NCBI GenBank assembly: GCA_964016985.1
Contig: OZ024825.1
Span: 536,501 to 600,500, forward strand
DNA from: Anodontia alba
Lineage: Eukaryota; Mollusca; Bivalvia; Lucinida; Lucinidae
Length of the DNA stretch: 64,000 bases
Reading direction: 5' to 3'
The position numbers and the translations under genes were made by a program. The notes below the pieces were generated by a model that had not been told where the DNA came from, made no database searches, and saw only the letters and a list, made by a program, of their open reading frames with translations. Numbering within the stretch: position 1 is the stretch's first letter; each line of letters opens with the position of its first letter. Of this stretch, positions 26,364-38,639 are shown piece after piece.

Positions 26364-28146
26364 AGCTCCACCAAGCGGGGCATTATACGCCTGTGGCAAG
26401 TAATAAGATGTAGCACATAAACTGGCTCCTGCATAATTCGATGCTCCGGATATAAACTTAAGTGCAATTACAAAAAAAAAAAATAAAAAAAAATTTCATT
26501 GGGGCATATCTCTGCTGATATTTAGTGAACTGTAACCTAAGGGTCCCAGCTGCTTCTAGTGCTTTCTGACGGAAGACACACCACAGAAGCATGGCTATAT
26601 TATAAGCTCATATGAGCTGATTTGTTTTTCCTATACTTCAATATCGGACCAAACAATAACAAAACAAAAATAAACAACCCCCCAAAAAATACTGCAAGAA
26701 TTTTTTTTGTAAACCTTTAACTTGTTCAATACTGATTTTATTTTTGTTCTTCGAGGGAGCCAAATCAGAAGAGTATTAAAAAAAAAAAAAAAAAAAAAAA
26801 AAATTCAAAAAGAATTATGTATTTATAAAGATTTAATAATGACAACCTTTCCTGCAAGTCTAATGAAAGATGTTTAAAAAAAAAATAAATAAATAAAAAT
26901 CAATATCTTGCCCATATGACCAAAACTTCAGTTATTTGCAAAAAATATACCATTTATATAATAAAATTTGCACACTATTACCTCTAAACAACATGCTGCG
27001 AAAAGTTTACAAAAACTTTCAAAGGGGCATAAATCTGCAAATATTTAGTGCACTGTAACCTCGAAATAATATGTGCTGCTCCACATCATCGTGTAACTAT
27101 TTATGAAGTTTCAGCTTGATAGGATGTAAACTGTAGGAGGATATAACCGAAAACAAAAAAATTAATAGAAATTTTCAAAGGAGTTTAACTCTGCTAATAT
27201 TTGGTGGACTGTAACCTTAAAACAATATGCGCTGCTCCACATCATGGTCTAACTACAAATCAAGTTTCAGCTTGATAGGATGAAAACTGTAGGAGGACTT
27301 AACCGGAAACGAAAAGTTGCCTGAAATTTTCAAAGGGGCATAACTCTGCTAATATTTGGTGGACTGTAACTTCAAAACAATATGCGTTGCTCCACATCAT
27401 CGTCTAACAGCACATGAAGTTTCAGCTTGATTGGATGTAAACTGTAGGATTTAGCCAGAAACGAAAAATTAATAGAAATTTTCAAAGGGGTATAACTCTG
27501 CTAATATTTGGTGGACTGTAACCTTGAAACAATATGCGCTGCTCCACATCATGGTCTAACTACAAATCAAGTTTCAGCTTGATCGGATGTAAACTGTAGG
27601 AAGAGTAGCCGGAAATGGAAAGTCTACTGAAATTTTCAAAGGGGCATAACTCTGCTAATATTTGGTGGACTGTAACCTCGAAACAATATGCGCTGCTCCA
27701 CATCATGGTCTAACTATATATGAAGTTTCAGCTTGATCGGATGTAAAATGTAGGAGGAGTTAACAGGAAATGAAAAGTTTACAGAAATTTTCTAAAGGGC
27801 ATAACTCTGCAAACATTTGGTGGACTGTAACTTCGAAGCAATATGCGCTGTGCCACATCATGGTCTAACTATATACTAAGTTTCAGCTTGATCGGATGTA
27901 AACTGTAGGAGTTAGCCGGAAACAGTCTACTGAAATTTTCAAAGGGGCGTAACTCTGCATATATTTGGTGGACTGTAACCTCGAAACACTATGCGCTGCA
28001 CCACATCATGGTCTAACTATATACCAAGTTTCAGCTTGATCGGATGTAAACTGTAGGAGGAGTTAGCCAGAAACGAAAAAGTTTACGGACGGACGCCATA
28101 CCCCGTAATATAATACGTCCCGTTTTTCAAACGGGCTTATAAAAAG
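26364..28146 (+). mobile_element. Minisatellite cassette of about 154 bp units (Cas5)
   Basis: The head is AACAAGAGCTCCACCAAGCG then GGGCATTATACGCC. About seven units follow with CAAAGGGGCATAACTCTGC, ATATTTGGTGGACTGTAACC, GCGCTGCTCCACATCATGG and CAGCTTGATCGGATGTAAAC; unit starts are near 27020, 27176, 27331, 27483, 27637, 27791 and 27940. The end is ACGGACGGACGCC, ATACCCCGTAATATAATACG, then a hairpin CCCGTTT-TTC-AAACGGG and TTATAAAAA. Poly-A tracts occur in the left part. Confidence 0.85.
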
Positions 28147-29404
28147 CTATTGGTTAGTTAACCAATTTATCTCTACATTTTACCTTCTTTAGCTTTTTTA
28201 TTTCTACGACTTAATGACAATAAACAAAGATGAGTGGTGATAAATGTATCCTGGGGTGTCAATTGCCAGTAGGACTACCTTCAATAATATCTACACACAA
28301 ATATAATGTGTACTATGTAGCTATTATAGATACAAGACGAAAACAACTTTTAAAGTTTGTTTATTTTATTTTTTTATTTATTGTGGAGCATTTTCATTTC
28401 TTGAATCACAATAAACAATAAATAAAGGTATCCTGGGGTGATCAGAACAGATCAAAACCCTGGACCTCTAGCCCAAGGGTGATCGGGTATGAAACCCCTA
28501 CCCTCCTTATGGCAATTACCGAGTAGTCTCACATGACAATGTGGTTATTAAATTTGGTAAATTTTCTACCAACCAAAGAGACATATATGTATCTAAATAT
28601 CCTGAAAATTTAGTTTAAACCAAAATAGTGGGTAGGAAGAAAATAAGCATTTATTGTGGCGCAAGGGTATGAAACCCCACCCCCTCCCCCACTGCAACAG
28701 AAAACAAGTATTGTACATGTATGAGCCACAATGGCAATAAATGATATTACTCATGTATTAGATAAACCAGAAAATAGATTTTGAAATTTCGTGTACACTG
28801 GAGAAATTTGCATGAAATGTCAAATCTTGTTTCTGGGAAAAATATGAAAAAATATTTCAAAATGTCGTCTGCTGAAAATTAATGCTTAGCACTCTCTGGC
28901 CAATTTCAGTAGACAATATATTGCGATGGTACTATTCTTATTTTTTTTTACCTGTTGAAACATTTTTCTTATTTTCCAGGAAACAGGATTTGACATTCCA
29001 TGCAAATTGTCTCCTAACCACTATTTTGATTTAAACAAAATTTTCAGGATATTTAAATACTAATAGAGAGCACAGCATGCGACACGCGAAAGAAGTGAGC
29101 TTTACGGTAGAGAATATGGTCAAGGAAAAGTAACAGACAACGATATATATACTTTCAGCAGAAATTCCTCTGACCAATTTTCTTCCTTTTTCTTCCCGGA
29201 AGTTGTCAGTACTGACTGGGCGGACTTGATTATACCACTATCTACTAAAATTGGGTTTCACTAATAAGCGTCACAAATTGGCAAGAAACGAGTGTCAATA
29301 AGTGTCATTTTGCTGATCATTTTTATTATTCATTATTGATTTACACACATTTTTTTTTTTTTATATACTGATATTCATTCTTTAATGATGCCATGAAGGA
29401 CTTT
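28147..29404. other. Intergenic stretch with a TGAAATGTCAAA inverted repeat
   Basis: 28790-29000 contains inverted arms (TTTGCATGAAATGTCAAATC and GATTTGACATTCCATGCAAA) flanking an AT-rich centre. This MITE-like family also occurs near 54060-54180 and 60870-60970. The remainder shows no coding or RNA signal. Confidence 0.5.
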
Positions 29405-29703
29405 TGTTTGTTTGTGTTGAGGTTTTATGGCCCTGTTAACCCAATGGGGTCATGTCAGTTTACCTAACCACCCATTTACTGGGCAGGCTTATTCCTCTAA
29501 GCGGATAACCAGTATTGTGCACATTCTTTCGCCAGAAACTGACAACTGCCCTTCTTAAATCAGCAGAAGGGAGAGAATGACTACATAGAAAATATTTCAT
29601 GATCAATCTCCACGAAAGAATGTTGCCGGCCTTGGCGGGGGTTGAACCCGCGACCTCCTGGTCTCCAGTTGGACGGCGCATCCAACTAAGTCACCAAGGC
29701 CGG
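29405..29703 (-). mobile_element. SINE family G, well preserved
   Basis: A complete body with the B-box-like GGTTGAACCC (reverse GGGTTCAACC) and a head near 29660-29700. GACTTTTG on both sides (about 29399 and 29707) fits a short target duplication. Confidence 0.85.
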
Positions 29704-30481
29704 CTGAGAGACTTTTGAAGACAACAGATAGGTCTGTGCTGTGCTCGCATTTAGGCTAAGCCTATTTTCATATTAAATCTCTTCGGCTGGTAGCAAACTT
29801 AACCATATCTTCGTGTTAGACTACTCAGCAATTCTGTATGGGGTTTGGGGTAGGCGTTTCATACCAAATCAGGGCCAGTAAACCAGAGATCTACCACGCT
29901 CCTCTTTGATCAGTTTAACAGTCTCAATAACTCCTATCCTTTTTCCAGAAGAAGAATAAAATTTATCTCTGTTTGCATTATGCATCTGATGCATATCGAT
30001 GTTTCATCCCACCCATTTTTTTACCGTATGATAGTTTTTTGTAATGGAAAATCTGGATGATTAGACCACATACCAGATAAAGTATATTCGCACAGTATAA
30101 ATCTGAACTTTCTGCTTTCAATGGCCCTAATATTAGTAAATTGACCTGTTGCGTACGGCGTTACGTGCCTTTCGACAATTTTTTTCTTTTTTGACAAGTC
30201 TGTGCTGTGTTTTCAAAATGGCGTTTCATGCATTGTGGGTCAAATGACTGGTTCCCAGCTAATCCCTTTGCACAAGCGTTAGCTTTTAAAATAATTCATT
30301 CCAAGTATTCCTCATGTATTATCATAGGGGAAAGCCCTGCAAAAGGCTTGCTCTCGTCAAATACCCAGAACAGTGTGAACATCAACCCGGATATGTCAGC
30401 AGGAAACCTGGAAGTTAAGGAATATGACAGAGATGATTCTAAGAAACCTTTTTTAGGGAGCGGCCGTGCCTCGGAAGCCAG

Positions 30482-31633
30482 GTGGAAGAGGAGAAGCCTC
30501 GGAGCGTCGGCACCCTCAATGTAAAGAATATAGAGACCAATGTGGCATATGTTAGGGAGTTTTTATCTCAGTGTGATATTTTAGCAATTCAGGAACATTG
30601 GCTTTTTAATTTCCAATTATATGATCTTGAAAGAGCATTCAGTACCCACTATCATTACGAAAACAAGCCTATTCAAATATACTGAAAATTTTACCACCAA
30701 AAACTGAACATTTTCAGATAAAAATTCTGATATTTTTTCATATTTCTGATCAAAACATAGATTGTTGGTACTCGTTAGAACCGCCTCGACGAGGCGGTTC
30801 TAACGTGTACCCACAATCTATGTTTTTGAGCAGAAATAACAAAAATAATGTATACCCCTGTAAACTCCAGTTTTACTATATAAAAGTGGGGTTTAAGGGG
30901 GTCAAAATTATATAGGTATGTTTTCGTGATGGTTCACAGTAAAGCGGTTGATGATGAGAACCCTCTTCCCCCAATTCAAAAGCCAAGAGGTTATGGCGGG
31001 GTTGCCATACTGTACAGCAGAAGAATAAGTAACTGTGTGAAGAAGCTGCCAGCTGGAGGGCACCGGGTTGTCGCCATCGAAGTAGCTACAACGCCACCGC
31101 TATGTGTATGTTGTCTGTATATGCCCAGTAGAAATACCAAAAATATATTAGATAAGGACAACTATCAACACATACTAGACCAAATTGAGGACATTCTAAA
31201 CATTTTCAGTAAAACGCACGCTGTGATAGTGCTAGGGGATTTGAACGCATCTCTCTGTCAGAGGAAAAATAACATGCAAGATACCCTTTTAAGGAACTTT
31301 GTGCACTCAAATGATCTACATAGTGAACAGACAGGGGCAGAAACTTTCTTCTACCCAAACAAAACAGACAAAGCAGAGATTGACTATATTCTCCTCAACA
31401 CCCACAGTAAACAACTCGTGAAGACGGTTAAGGTAGACAGTAGTTCCGCCCTAAACACACCGGATCACGTTCAAGTTATTGGCACTTACAGCATCCATAA
31501 GAAAGAGAAAGGCAATCAGACAATAACTGTCATGTGTAAGCCAAAGTGGAATCAGTGTAATAAGGCCATATATCGAGACACGGTTCGAGAGACTCTGCTG
31601 CCGTTTGAGACTTCTTCCATCCCTCAACACTGA
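30482..31633 (+). pseudogene. LINE endonuclease region, interrupted by a MITE
   Basis: The first part (30482-30685) has TLNVKNIETNVAYVREFL and LAIQEHW. The second (30926-31633) has GYGGVAILYSRRISNCVKKL, VLGDLNASL, EIDYILLNT and the final NTPDHVQV. These contain the Asn, Glu, Asp/Asn and His positions of the exonuclease-endonuclease-phosphatase fold. A hairpin MITE splits the domain and brings stops. Confidence 0.8.
30690..30905. mobile_element. Hairpin MITE family D inside LINE endonuclease
   Basis: A perfect central palindrome GAACCGCCTCGACGAGGCGG (30779-30798 region) with ACATAGATTGTTGGTACTCG / GTGTACCCACAATCTATG arms. It breaks the endonuclease frame. Confidence 0.8.
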
Positions 31634-32108
31634 GATAGACATTCTGGTGCCGCTTGGTCATCTAAATGCAGTTCTCAAGAACGCCACAGCCAATAGCATA
31701 CCTAGGTTCAATCAGGAGGTGACTGTGAAGCAGAGGAGAAACAGACCATGGTCAGAAAGGATTCAAGATGCAGTTAGAAACTCACGGTTGGCATGATGGG
31801 AATGGCGAAAGTCTGGTGCCCCGATGGACCGTGCTGCCGAGTCATATAAGAACATGCGTCTGGCCAGAAAAGTGCTTAGGAAGGAACAACGACAGGAGGC
31901 TGCGAAGCGTAGAAGAGAATAAGTGGAAGAGATCATGAATTCCAAAAATGACAGTAAAACCTTCTATAAGCTGATCAGTAAACAGCGGAAAACTTCAAAT
32001 GCCCAGTTGCAAACACTTATTGTGGATGGAATTGAACGTGAATCAACAGAACAGATCCGAGAGGGGTGGGCGGAGCATTTTCAGAAGCTGGCTCCGCCTC
32101 TTGAGATC

Positions 32109-32392
32109 TCAAAAAAAGGTAAGAGAAAAGTCCAGGGAGCGCCACAATCACAAACCGCAGCCCTTCCCAGACCCCAAGAGGAAGAGGAAACCGACAAATC
32201 CAAACAAGCACAAATCGAACAAACGTACGAAAAGCACTAAGATTAGCTCTCTCTTCCCAAAGCGAGGTAATCGCAATACTAAAAGGACTAAAAAACACAA
32301 GAACAAAATGACACATGGAAAGACATACAACAAATCACCTCGTAGAATAAACCACAAAGCAACAAAGAGTAAGACTAACATCAAGATTTGAC
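32109..32392 (+). repeat. Lys/Arg-rich repeat unit (family F), copy 1
   Basis: About 280 bp inserted in the LINE linker. In one frame it encodes a very basic peptide (KRKRKPTNPNKHKSNK, FPKRGNRNTKRTKKHKNK, YNKSPRRINHKATKSK). The same unit lies in opposite orientation at 33580, 35440 and 37970. Its start AAAGGTAAGAGAAAA resembles a splice donor. Function unknown. Confidence 0.75.
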
Positions 32393-32399
32393 AAAGAGT

Positions 32400-32752
32400 A
32401 CAAACAACTGGTGGACCTGGATGTGAAGGCAATAGAACAGCTGTGCAAAGAAGAAGACTCTCCTGTGGATCCCGTCACAGAGGCGGAAGTTAAAGCAGCC
32501 ATGAAGCGACTGAACAATAATAAGGCAGCTGATATCATGGGCCTAACCTGGACCGCTGTGGTGCAGTGGTAAAGCGTCGGACTCGAGATCGATAGGTACC
32601 GGGTTCGATCCCCACTAACAGCAAGTGTTGTTTCCTTGAGCAAGAGACTTTATCCACATTGCTTAGTACTGGTTTCTACCCAGGAAAAGAGAGGGCCACA
32701 TGGAAGATTAGTACTAGATTACTAAATGTGTTACCCTCTATAAATAAGGTCG

Positions 32753-32788
<36 letters not shown>

Positions 32789-33410
32789 CAGTGAACACGT
32801 CAAGCTGGCAGGACACGAAGTTCTAGAATTTCTTGTGGCACTGCTAAATTACCTCATCAGCTCTAGGTCCATTTCAGTCGTTTTGAAGGAAGGTATCCTA
32901 ACCCCAATTTTTAAGAAGGGGGACCCTAGTGTGCCTGGCAACTACAGAGGAGTAACAGTTACCCCTGTTCTTCTTAAAGTTCTTGAACATATACTTAATT
33001 CAAGACATAATAAGCACTTTCACAATACTCAGTCTAGACTACAGAAAGGACTTACAGCAGGAGGTTCTGCTCTAAATGCTGCATTCATATTGTCAGAGTG
33101 TATATCAGAAGCTACAAACACAAAACAGGATCTTTACCTCACAACTCTAGACACACAAAAGGCATTTGATGTAGTTGACCAGAACTCACTTCTAAGGAAA
33201 CTATACCTGGACGGTGTTCATGGCGATGACTGGCTCCTTTTGAAAGACCTCTACTCTGATTGTTCCTCTAGGATAAAATGAGCTGGAGAATTATCCCATC
33301 CCATCAATATCAGACAAGGTGTACGGCAGGGTGGAGTCCTCTCAACAGGACATTATAAGCGGTATAACAATCCTCTGCTACTGCAGTTAGAGGAGAGATA
33401 TACAGGTTTC
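32400..33410 (+). pseudogene. LINE reverse transcriptase, N-terminal half
   Basis: It starts with a segment ending EVKAAMKRLNNNKAADIMG, broken by the SINE, then resumes (SEHVKLAGHEVLEFL) with LKEGILTPIFKKGDPSVPGN, YRGVTVTPVLLKVLEHILN, YLTTLDTQKAFDVVDQNSLL and, after a stop near 33281, IRQGVRQGGVLS. The catalytic YxDD region is missing, cut off by the insertion at 33411-33950. Confidence 0.85.
32552..32788 (+). mobile_element. tRNA-derived SINE with (ATT)n tail, single copy
   Basis: The head has the A-box-like TGGTGCAGTGGTAAAGCG and the B-box-like GGGTTCGATCCC. The body ends in an (ATT)n run at about 32756-32785. It is flanked by TAACC on both sides (left CCTAACC, right TTAACC), and the LINE coding sequence resumes after it. 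Confidence 0.88.
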
Positions 33411-33950
33411 AACTATTGGTTTTCATTTACTCTGGCATACAGTAGAATTAGCCATGAGTACTCGTCTTTGTTTATTATAGTGATTAATTTGATTTTTATG
33501 TTTTCGCTTTGATGCATTGACTGAGTTGGGAGCCTTTATGCGAACCGAATTTTTATGTATTTCTGTATTAAGAGTAGCATCAGGACCCAGGGTGAAGTTA
33601 GCTAGCTGTAAAAGTGCTTTAAACCCCCGGTGGTTTGCTCTACCGACCGTTCTAAGGCGGTGGTCCCGGTGTTAGTCTTACTCTTTGTTGCTTTGTGGTT
33701 TATTCTACGAGGCGATTTGTTGTATGTCTTTCCGTGTGTCATTTTGTTCTTGTGTTTTTCAGTCCTTTTAGTATTGCGATTACCTCGCTTGGGGAAGAGA
33801 GGGCTAAACTTAGTGCTTTTCATACGTTTGTTCGGTTTGTGCTTGTTTAGATTTGTCGGTTTCCTCTTCCTCTTGGGGTCTGGGAAGGGCTGCGGTTTGT
33901 GATTGTGGCACTCCCTGGACTTTTCTCTTTCCTTTTTTTCAAGATTGGTT
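33411..33950. repeat. Family F unit, copy 2 with 5' extension, inside LINE RT
   Basis: The first about 95 bp (TATTGGTTTTCATTTACTCT, TAGCCATGAGTACTCG) recur before copy 4 at 37871-37966. The unit then runs on the minus strand with an open basic frame (33967-33602, 121 codons). After it the LINE frame resumes at GFPHMTIAGDLAL, where the RT normally has its (Y/F)xDD box; here it reads AGD. Confidence 0.75.
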
Positions 33951-33954
33951 CTAT

Positions 33955-35010
33955 TGGATTTCCGCATATGACCATTGCTGGTGACCTGGCGTTGTCAGCC
34001 TGAGACAGGGCAGAAATGCAAGTAATGGTGTGGGATGTTGAGAATAGTTCAGATCGAGAAAGATATTGCATTCATCCAGCCAAAAGCCACCTTTTATGGT
34101 ATAGTCCACATAAAAAGAATGACACCGATTTTGACATATTCTTATCTGACGACAAGGTAGATATTACTGACACAGCTGTACACCTGGGAATACTCAGGAA
34201 TACTGCAGGGACGGTTGATATTGAGGGAAAGATTGCTCTTGGAAGGAAAACTGCTTACTCTCTGATGGGGGCGGGGTTCCGTGGGGGCAGTGGGCTGCAG
34301 GCTACCCAGAACGGTCATATATGGTCTGCCTTTGTTATCCCCAGACTTTTGTACGGTTTAGAGGTTCAACTTTTAAGAAAAAAGGATATTGAACATTTGG
34401 AAAAGTTCAAAAGGAAATGTTTAAAACAACTTCAGGGTTTACCAGATAATACATCTAGCTCCGCTTGTCTGGCTCTCCTTGGGATCATACCCATAGAGGC
34501 AACATTACACAAAAATCTTCTGAACAAATTTGTAAACATGATAAAACTTGATAACTCAGTAGAACTTGAATTAGCTCATAGGCAGTTAGTCATGAAAGAC
34601 AACCCTCGAGAGTGTATTTTCACTCATATTAAAAGCATCTTGGAACATTATGGTCTACTGTGTTTTTAGCTTGTTTAGCAGTCCCCCATCTAAGGATGAG
34701 TGGAAATCCACATTAAACCGCAAAATACACGATATGATTGAATCAGCATGGAAAGTAGACATTACAAGTAAATCTTCAACTAAATATGTTAACCCTGATG
34801 TTTTAAAGGCTGGCAGTTGTCATCATGTATGGTCTACTGTAAGAGATAACATTCATGATAGTAAACGAGCACAGATAAAATGTAAATTGTTAACTGGAAC
34901 GTATACTTCAGGCTTTTAATCAGTACGCCGTGAATGCAACATGTAAATTGTGTCAGTCCGCTCCTGAGACTCGGCAGCATTTCATAGGAGAGTGTGCAGA
35001 ATTCAAGGCT
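33955..35010 (+). pseudogene. LINE RT C-terminal part and zinc knuckle
   Basis: Main open part 34016-34669 (217 codons): HPAKSHLLWYSPHKKN, VDITDTAVHLGILRNTAG, AFVIPRLLYGLEVQLLRKKD, FKRKCLKQLQGLPDNTSSSA. It is the domain after the RT palm, continuing in another frame (34650-34919) and then a third with the CX2C...HX4C knuckle. Frame changes show decay. Confidence 0.8.
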
Positions 35011-35240
35011 GAGTTGGACTCGTATAAGGAGAAGTTAGCAAAAATCAAATACTTTCAAGAGAACTTATCCTCCAGCTGGAAAACCCAGAAATACTCACAC
35101 AGTTGACTTTAGATGCCTCAGTGATCATAGATACAACTAAGCTAGCCTTTGAAAAATTGGCGTCGCTTGAACTTTATACACGCGAGTATATATACAGAAT
35201 TTACATGGGACGACTTGTGGCCCTGAGAAGGATTTCTTAA

Positions 35241-35815
35241 GAGTGAACAGCATAAAGACTTTGTTGTTCTTGTTCTTTGTAGCTCTTTCTGTTTTTTCTG
35301 TATGTGTTGTGATGCTAGCATTGTGGTCGCCGTCTTCAACGGCTGCCCACTTTGCTTTCTGTTTTGCTAGTTGTTTTGTGGTGGTGGCGTTTTGGTCACC
35401 TTCGGCGGCTGCCCGTTTTGCTTTCTGTTTTACTTGTTGTGGTTAGGAGTGGCGTCGGGACCCGGGGTGAAGTTGGCTAGCTGCAGGAGTGCTTTGGCAC
35501 CCCCCGGTGGTTTGCTCTGCTGACCGTTCTAGGACGGTGGTCCCGGTGTTGGTCTTACTCTTTGTTGCTTGGTGATTTATTCTACGAGGCGATTTGTTGT
35601 TGTCTTTCCGTGTGTCATTTTGTTCTTGTGTTTTTCAGTCCTTTTAGTATTGCGATTACCTCGCTTGGGGAAGAGAGAGCTAATCTTAGTGCTTTTCGTA
35701 CGTTTGTTCGATTTGTGCTTGTTTGGATTTGTCGGTTTCCTCTTCCTCTTGGGGTCTGGGAAGGGCTGCGGTTTGTGATTGTGGCACTCCCTGGGCTTTT
35801 CTCTTACCTTTTTTT
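35241..35815. repeat. Family F unit, copy 3, with another upstream module
   Basis: 35440-35815 is the unit on the minus strand. 35300-35440 carries a different upstream module (GATGCTAGCATTGTGGTC, GGCTGCCC, TTTGCTTTCTGTTTT) that is also found next to copy 6 near 54590-54720. Copies thus share a core with different flanks. Confidence 0.65.
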
Positions 35816-37072
35816 GTGTAAATAAGTTTCAGCACATGTAATTTAATTCACCAGTATATTGAGCTCTTTATAAGTACCTCCAATTGAAACGTCATCGACG
35901 TGTGCCACAAAGAAAGAAGCGTGGGAACTCTACGATACAACATGGCGAACAACACATATGGCATGTTCCCATAATTCCGATCACCCCCATAACTCCGTTC
36001 ACCTTCTGCTTAGAGTAATATGAAAAGAAATCTTTCTTAAATTTATGCCACATTAAAATTAATAAGAAATAACTAACGTTATAGCTGATTTTGAAGAAAA
36101 TCAATTTTCGCTTACAATTTTATGCATAAAAATCAAAATTTGTCACAAAATGCTAAATATTTAGGGGATACCCTCCCAAAAATCACTAACCAATGACAAG
36201 CATGGGAATGAATACAAATAGTATCAACAATTTAGAACAGTTACAGTCTAAATTAAATGCTTATTATATAAAATATGCATAGAATGAATCTGGTTGCCTG
36301 TGATAAACAAAGAAATTTGAGTGAATGGAGAATGCCCTAAACACCCCCTTCATATTCTGAAGAGTGTAGAATTTAAAGATGTGATATTATTTCCTTTAAT
36401 CTTGGGATTCTTATAGGTATTTAGTCAAATGTATAAAATATATGCACATAAAACCATTCTTACAATAAAAATGATAGCAGGATTGCTCAACCTTAGATGA
36501 ACGGAGTTATGGGTTTCCAGGCTACATGGAGGAGTAAAGACGTGTTTTATTTGGTGGAGGAGAAAATTGTGTTACATCTGGTGTTTTTAGTTTGAATTCG
36601 TTGTTCTTATCTGAATTATATTACTATCTAATTGTGCATTAAGCTGTGTAATTGTGTTCACCAACGGGACTTTTCTTGTTGGTTTAAGTTTCCTTGTCCA
36701 AATTATCCCGCTGTTGGTGGAAACTAGTTCTTCATCTTCGTCTTCTTCTTCCCTGAAAACTGCCATACGCCCTCGCGGACATTTTATGCAGGCGCGCTTT
36801 ACAAGAGTTTAAGACTGTTAAGATAAAAGATAATTTTAAGCAAATCATGATAGTGAGAATGACAGAGTATGATAGTGCAAGGGGACGAGAGATGATAGGT
36901 TAAAATAGTTGAGATGAGCTTAAAAGCAGGCTAAAAAAGATTACTCAGGGATCTAAGGACGTGAGTGCTGTAGTCTACCAACTTCTGCCTTGAAGGTTCA
37001 AGGCTGGGCTGACATACAGCAGACTCAGGAAGGGTCTTCTACTCGACTATAGCCGGAGGAAAGAAGGAGTAT
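35816..37072. other. Intergenic, unassigned
   Basis: AT-rich with no supported exon, RNA gene or repeat. A pyrimidine-rich patch occurs near 36730-36760. Confidence 0.5.
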
Positions 37073-37330
37073 TTATAGTAATCCGCGAGATGTATACACC
37101 TGTTTAAAAGTCATATAGTTAAATCTAGAAACCCTAGTGCTCATCTGGATATAATCAGGGAGGGTTACAGCTACTAAACCATACAAAACCTTATTAAAGC
37201 GACAAGGACGTGCGTCTGCACATCTTTGTTCCAAACTACGCCAACACAAGTTGGTTAACATCTCAGCTACACTGGCATTCCGATCAAAATTTGAACATGT
37301 CCACCTGGCAGCCCTGCGCTGCACCATTTC
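37073..37330 (-). pseudogene. CR1/L2-type LINE 3' fragment
   Basis: The minus frame includes IEMVQRRAARWTCSNFDRNA, SVAEMLTNLCWRSLEQR and the stretch to VAVTLPDYIQ. These match the C-terminal domain of CR1-like LINE proteins (QRRAARF...YxRxxSVTxML...L.W..L..RR). Only the 3' end is present. Confidence 0.85.
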
Positions 37331-37333
37331 AAT

Positions 37334-37822
37334 TTGGTTTACTTCTTTTACCAACTTGTATATGGGGTATACATATCTCAACTTATAAGATTCGCCAGAG
37401 CTTCTTCAAATCTTAATGACTTTAACTACCGTAATAAAGCCCTTACTGCCAAACTTCTTAGGCAGGGCTATCGTTATTTTAAACTTCGTAAGGCGTTTTC
37501 GAAATTTTATCGCAGACACAGTGCCTTGTTAGAAAAATATAGCGTCAGTCTGAAAACACTTCTGCAACAAGGTATATCGGAACCCGAATTTTACGGTGAC
37601 TTAGTGTACAGATTTAGAAAAATTGTAGGTAAATCTAACTTTTCGGAGCAATTCAGAAAACTTATTAACCGATATAAAAGAATTGGCTATAGCCTGGATA
37701 TTATGCGGCAGACTGCATGCCTAGTTGTCAACCCAATCATTGTTGATGGCTATGCTTCACTCTTTAATTGCACGACGGCGGTTCGGGCCTCAGACAATGA
37801 CGGCCTCTTCGTAAAACTTTAA
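37334..37822 (+). pseudogene. Retroelement C-terminal fragment (YGVYISQLIRFAR type)
   Basis: 162 codons with VYGVYISQLIRFARASSN, ALTAKLLRQGYRYFKLRKAF, LKTLLQQGISEPEFYGDLVY. I recognise this as the C-terminal region of a reverse-transcriptase family common in marine invertebrates; its clade is not certain. It abuts the opposite-strand LINE fragment at 37073-37330, so the junction is an insertion scar. Confidence 0.7.
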
Positions 37823-37870
37823 CCAGTGGGTTGGGGCTTGACGATATGTCTTTGTCTTGGCCCGCCGTGG

Positions 37871-38370
37871 TTCAACTATTGGTTTTCATTTACTCTGGCA
37901 TACAGTAGAATTAGCCATGAGTACTCGTCTTTGTTTATTATAGTGATTAATTTGATTTTTATGTTTGAAGTTAGCTAGCTGTAAAAGTGCTTTAACCCCG
38001 CCGCCGCCCCCGCCTCCCCGCCCCCCCCCCCCTCACACACACACACACACACCCGGTGGTTTGCTCTACCGACCGTTCTAAGGCGGTGGTCCCGGTGTTA
38101 GTCTTACTCTTTGTTGCTTTGTGGTTTATTCTACGAGGCGATTTGTTGTATGTCTTTCCGTGTGTCATTTTGTTCTTGTGTTTTTTAGTCCTTTTAGTAT
38201 TGCGATTACCTCGCTTGGGGAAGAGAGAGCTAATCTTAGTGCTTTTCGTACGTTTGTTCGGTTTGTGCTTGTTTAGATTTGTCAGTTTCCTCTTCCTCTT
38301 GGGGTCTGGGATGGGCTGCGGTTTGTGATTGTGCACTCCCTGGACTTTTCTCTTACCTTTTTTGCTTTGT
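37871..38370. repeat. Family F unit, copy 4
   Basis: It starts with the same 95 bp as copy 2 but lacks about 90 bp that copy 2 has before GAAGTTAGCTAGCTG. It contains a C-rich tract and (AC)n at about 38005-38052. The basic frame is open on the minus strand (38375-37992). Confidence 0.75.
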
Positions 38371-38639
38371 TTCACTTTCCCGCCATTTTTGTTTTCTGAC
38401 AGATTATAAATTCGGAAAACAACCTCCCGCTACAGGTGCAGTACACGGAGAGTATTCAGACCTTCGAATACACTGTGTGTGCTTGCACTTTGTAATCATT
38501 TTGGCTCAGATTACTGATTAGCTCACTGAGTTGTCAGTCAGTCTGTTAAAATAGGGTGTGAATGATTGATTTTAGTAATTGAGCTGCCTTATCACTTTAG
38601 CCCTATATTCCCCTAAAAAAATCTGGCAATTTGTATAAC

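Larger units (their letters stand above)
30207..35240 (+). mobile_element. APE-type non-LTR retrotransposon (LINE), broken and invaded
   Basis: In order: a possible 5' open frame (30207-30524), an AP-like endonuclease (30482-31633), a linker in shifting frames, RT (about 32400-33410), RT tail/connection domain (33960-34919), and a Cys/His knuckle near 34940-35000 (CKLCQSAPETRQHFIGEC). Insertions: a hairpin MITE at 30690-30905, Lys/Arg-rich repeat units at 32109-32392 and 33411-33950, and a SINE at 32552-32788. It has many frameshifts and stops. The endonuclease/RT/zinc knuckle layout fits the I/CR1/Jockey group; I cannot place the clade. It is not active. Confidence 0.85.

Noticed and set aside
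33630..33902. A hydrophobic 90-residue membrane-like protein (also at 38056 and 35569)
   Set aside because: It is the antisense of the Lys/Arg-rich frame of family F; AAR/AAY codons read backwards give Leu/Phe/Val.
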